Shown: positions 5,815-5,846 of the stretch, in pieces
Numbering within the stretch: position 1 is the stretch's first letter
Layout: every line of letters begins with the position of its first letter
From: CBDUQI01 sp965369325
Lineage (GTDB): Bacteria > Pseudomonadota > Gammaproteobacteria > Steroidobacterales > JBCBZW01
NCBI GenBank assembly: GCA_965369325.1
Contig: CBDUQI010000294.1
Coordinates: forward strand, 1 to 5,846
DNA length: 5,846 nt
Direction: 5' to 3'
Program-made: the position numbers and the translations under genes
The notes under the pieces: generated by a model
Databases searched by the model: none
Told to the model about the DNA's origin: nothing
The model's input: only the letters and a program-made list of their open reading frames with translations

Positions 5815-5846
5815 TCTCGGCGCTCTTCGGTCTGCGCCTCGCACTC

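Overview
The window looks like ordinary chromosomal DNA from a GC-rich proteobacterium, most probably a gammaproteobacterium that uses fatty acids. This rests on codon use, on a divergent OruR/ArgR-type AraC-family regulator, and on a lipoprotein of a kind common in that class. The genus cannot be named from the sequence alone. There are five protein genes, four on the minus strand and one on the plus strand. I see no tRNA, rRNA, transposase, integrase or CRISPR array.

Left part (1-2464, minus strand): a two-gene beta-oxidation operon. The promoter-proximal gene encodes a complete 402-residue thiolase. After only 19 bp comes the multifunctional enoyl-CoA hydratase / 3-hydroxyacyl-CoA dehydrogenase, which is cut by the left edge (412 residues present, the window starting exactly on a codon boundary). 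Its real reading frame is open from 1236 to the edge; long plus-strand ORFs over it are shadows. Together the two proteins would carry out the last three steps of each beta-oxidation turn: hydration, NAD-dependent oxidation and thiolytic cleavage. From recalled sequence, the multifunctional protein is closer to the mycobacterial FadB type (Rv0860) than to E. coli FadB.

Centre (2465-3618): a 113-bp AT-rich divergent control region, then an AraC-family activator on the plus strand. The control region holds a promoter in each direction, an 11-bp palindrome between or overlapping the two -35 elements, and a pair of direct repeats 20 bp apart. The regulator has an in-frame stop two codons upstream of its ATG and a promoter that would place the transcript start at or next to that ATG, so its mRNA may be leaderless. 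The natural inference is that it controls the beta-oxidation operon and possibly itself, in response to an unknown, perhaps lipid-derived, ligand.

Right part (3619-5846): the regulator converges on a class A FAD-dependent monooxygenase of the salicylate / 3-hydroxybenzoate hydroxylase type (minus strand, best start 4833). Upstream of it, also on the minus strand, lies a 223-residue lipoprotein with a repetitive beta-strand C-terminus resembling DUF4097-type domains. A near-palindrome with perfect 8-bp arms sits just upstream of the lipoprotein gene and is the best operator candidate there. At the extreme right edge a plus-strand promoter-like sequence with a GC-rich discriminator points out of the window.

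No clearly new biological system is present. The points most worth checking are the architecture of the divergent control region, the possibly leaderless regulator, and the operator upstream of the lipoprotein.
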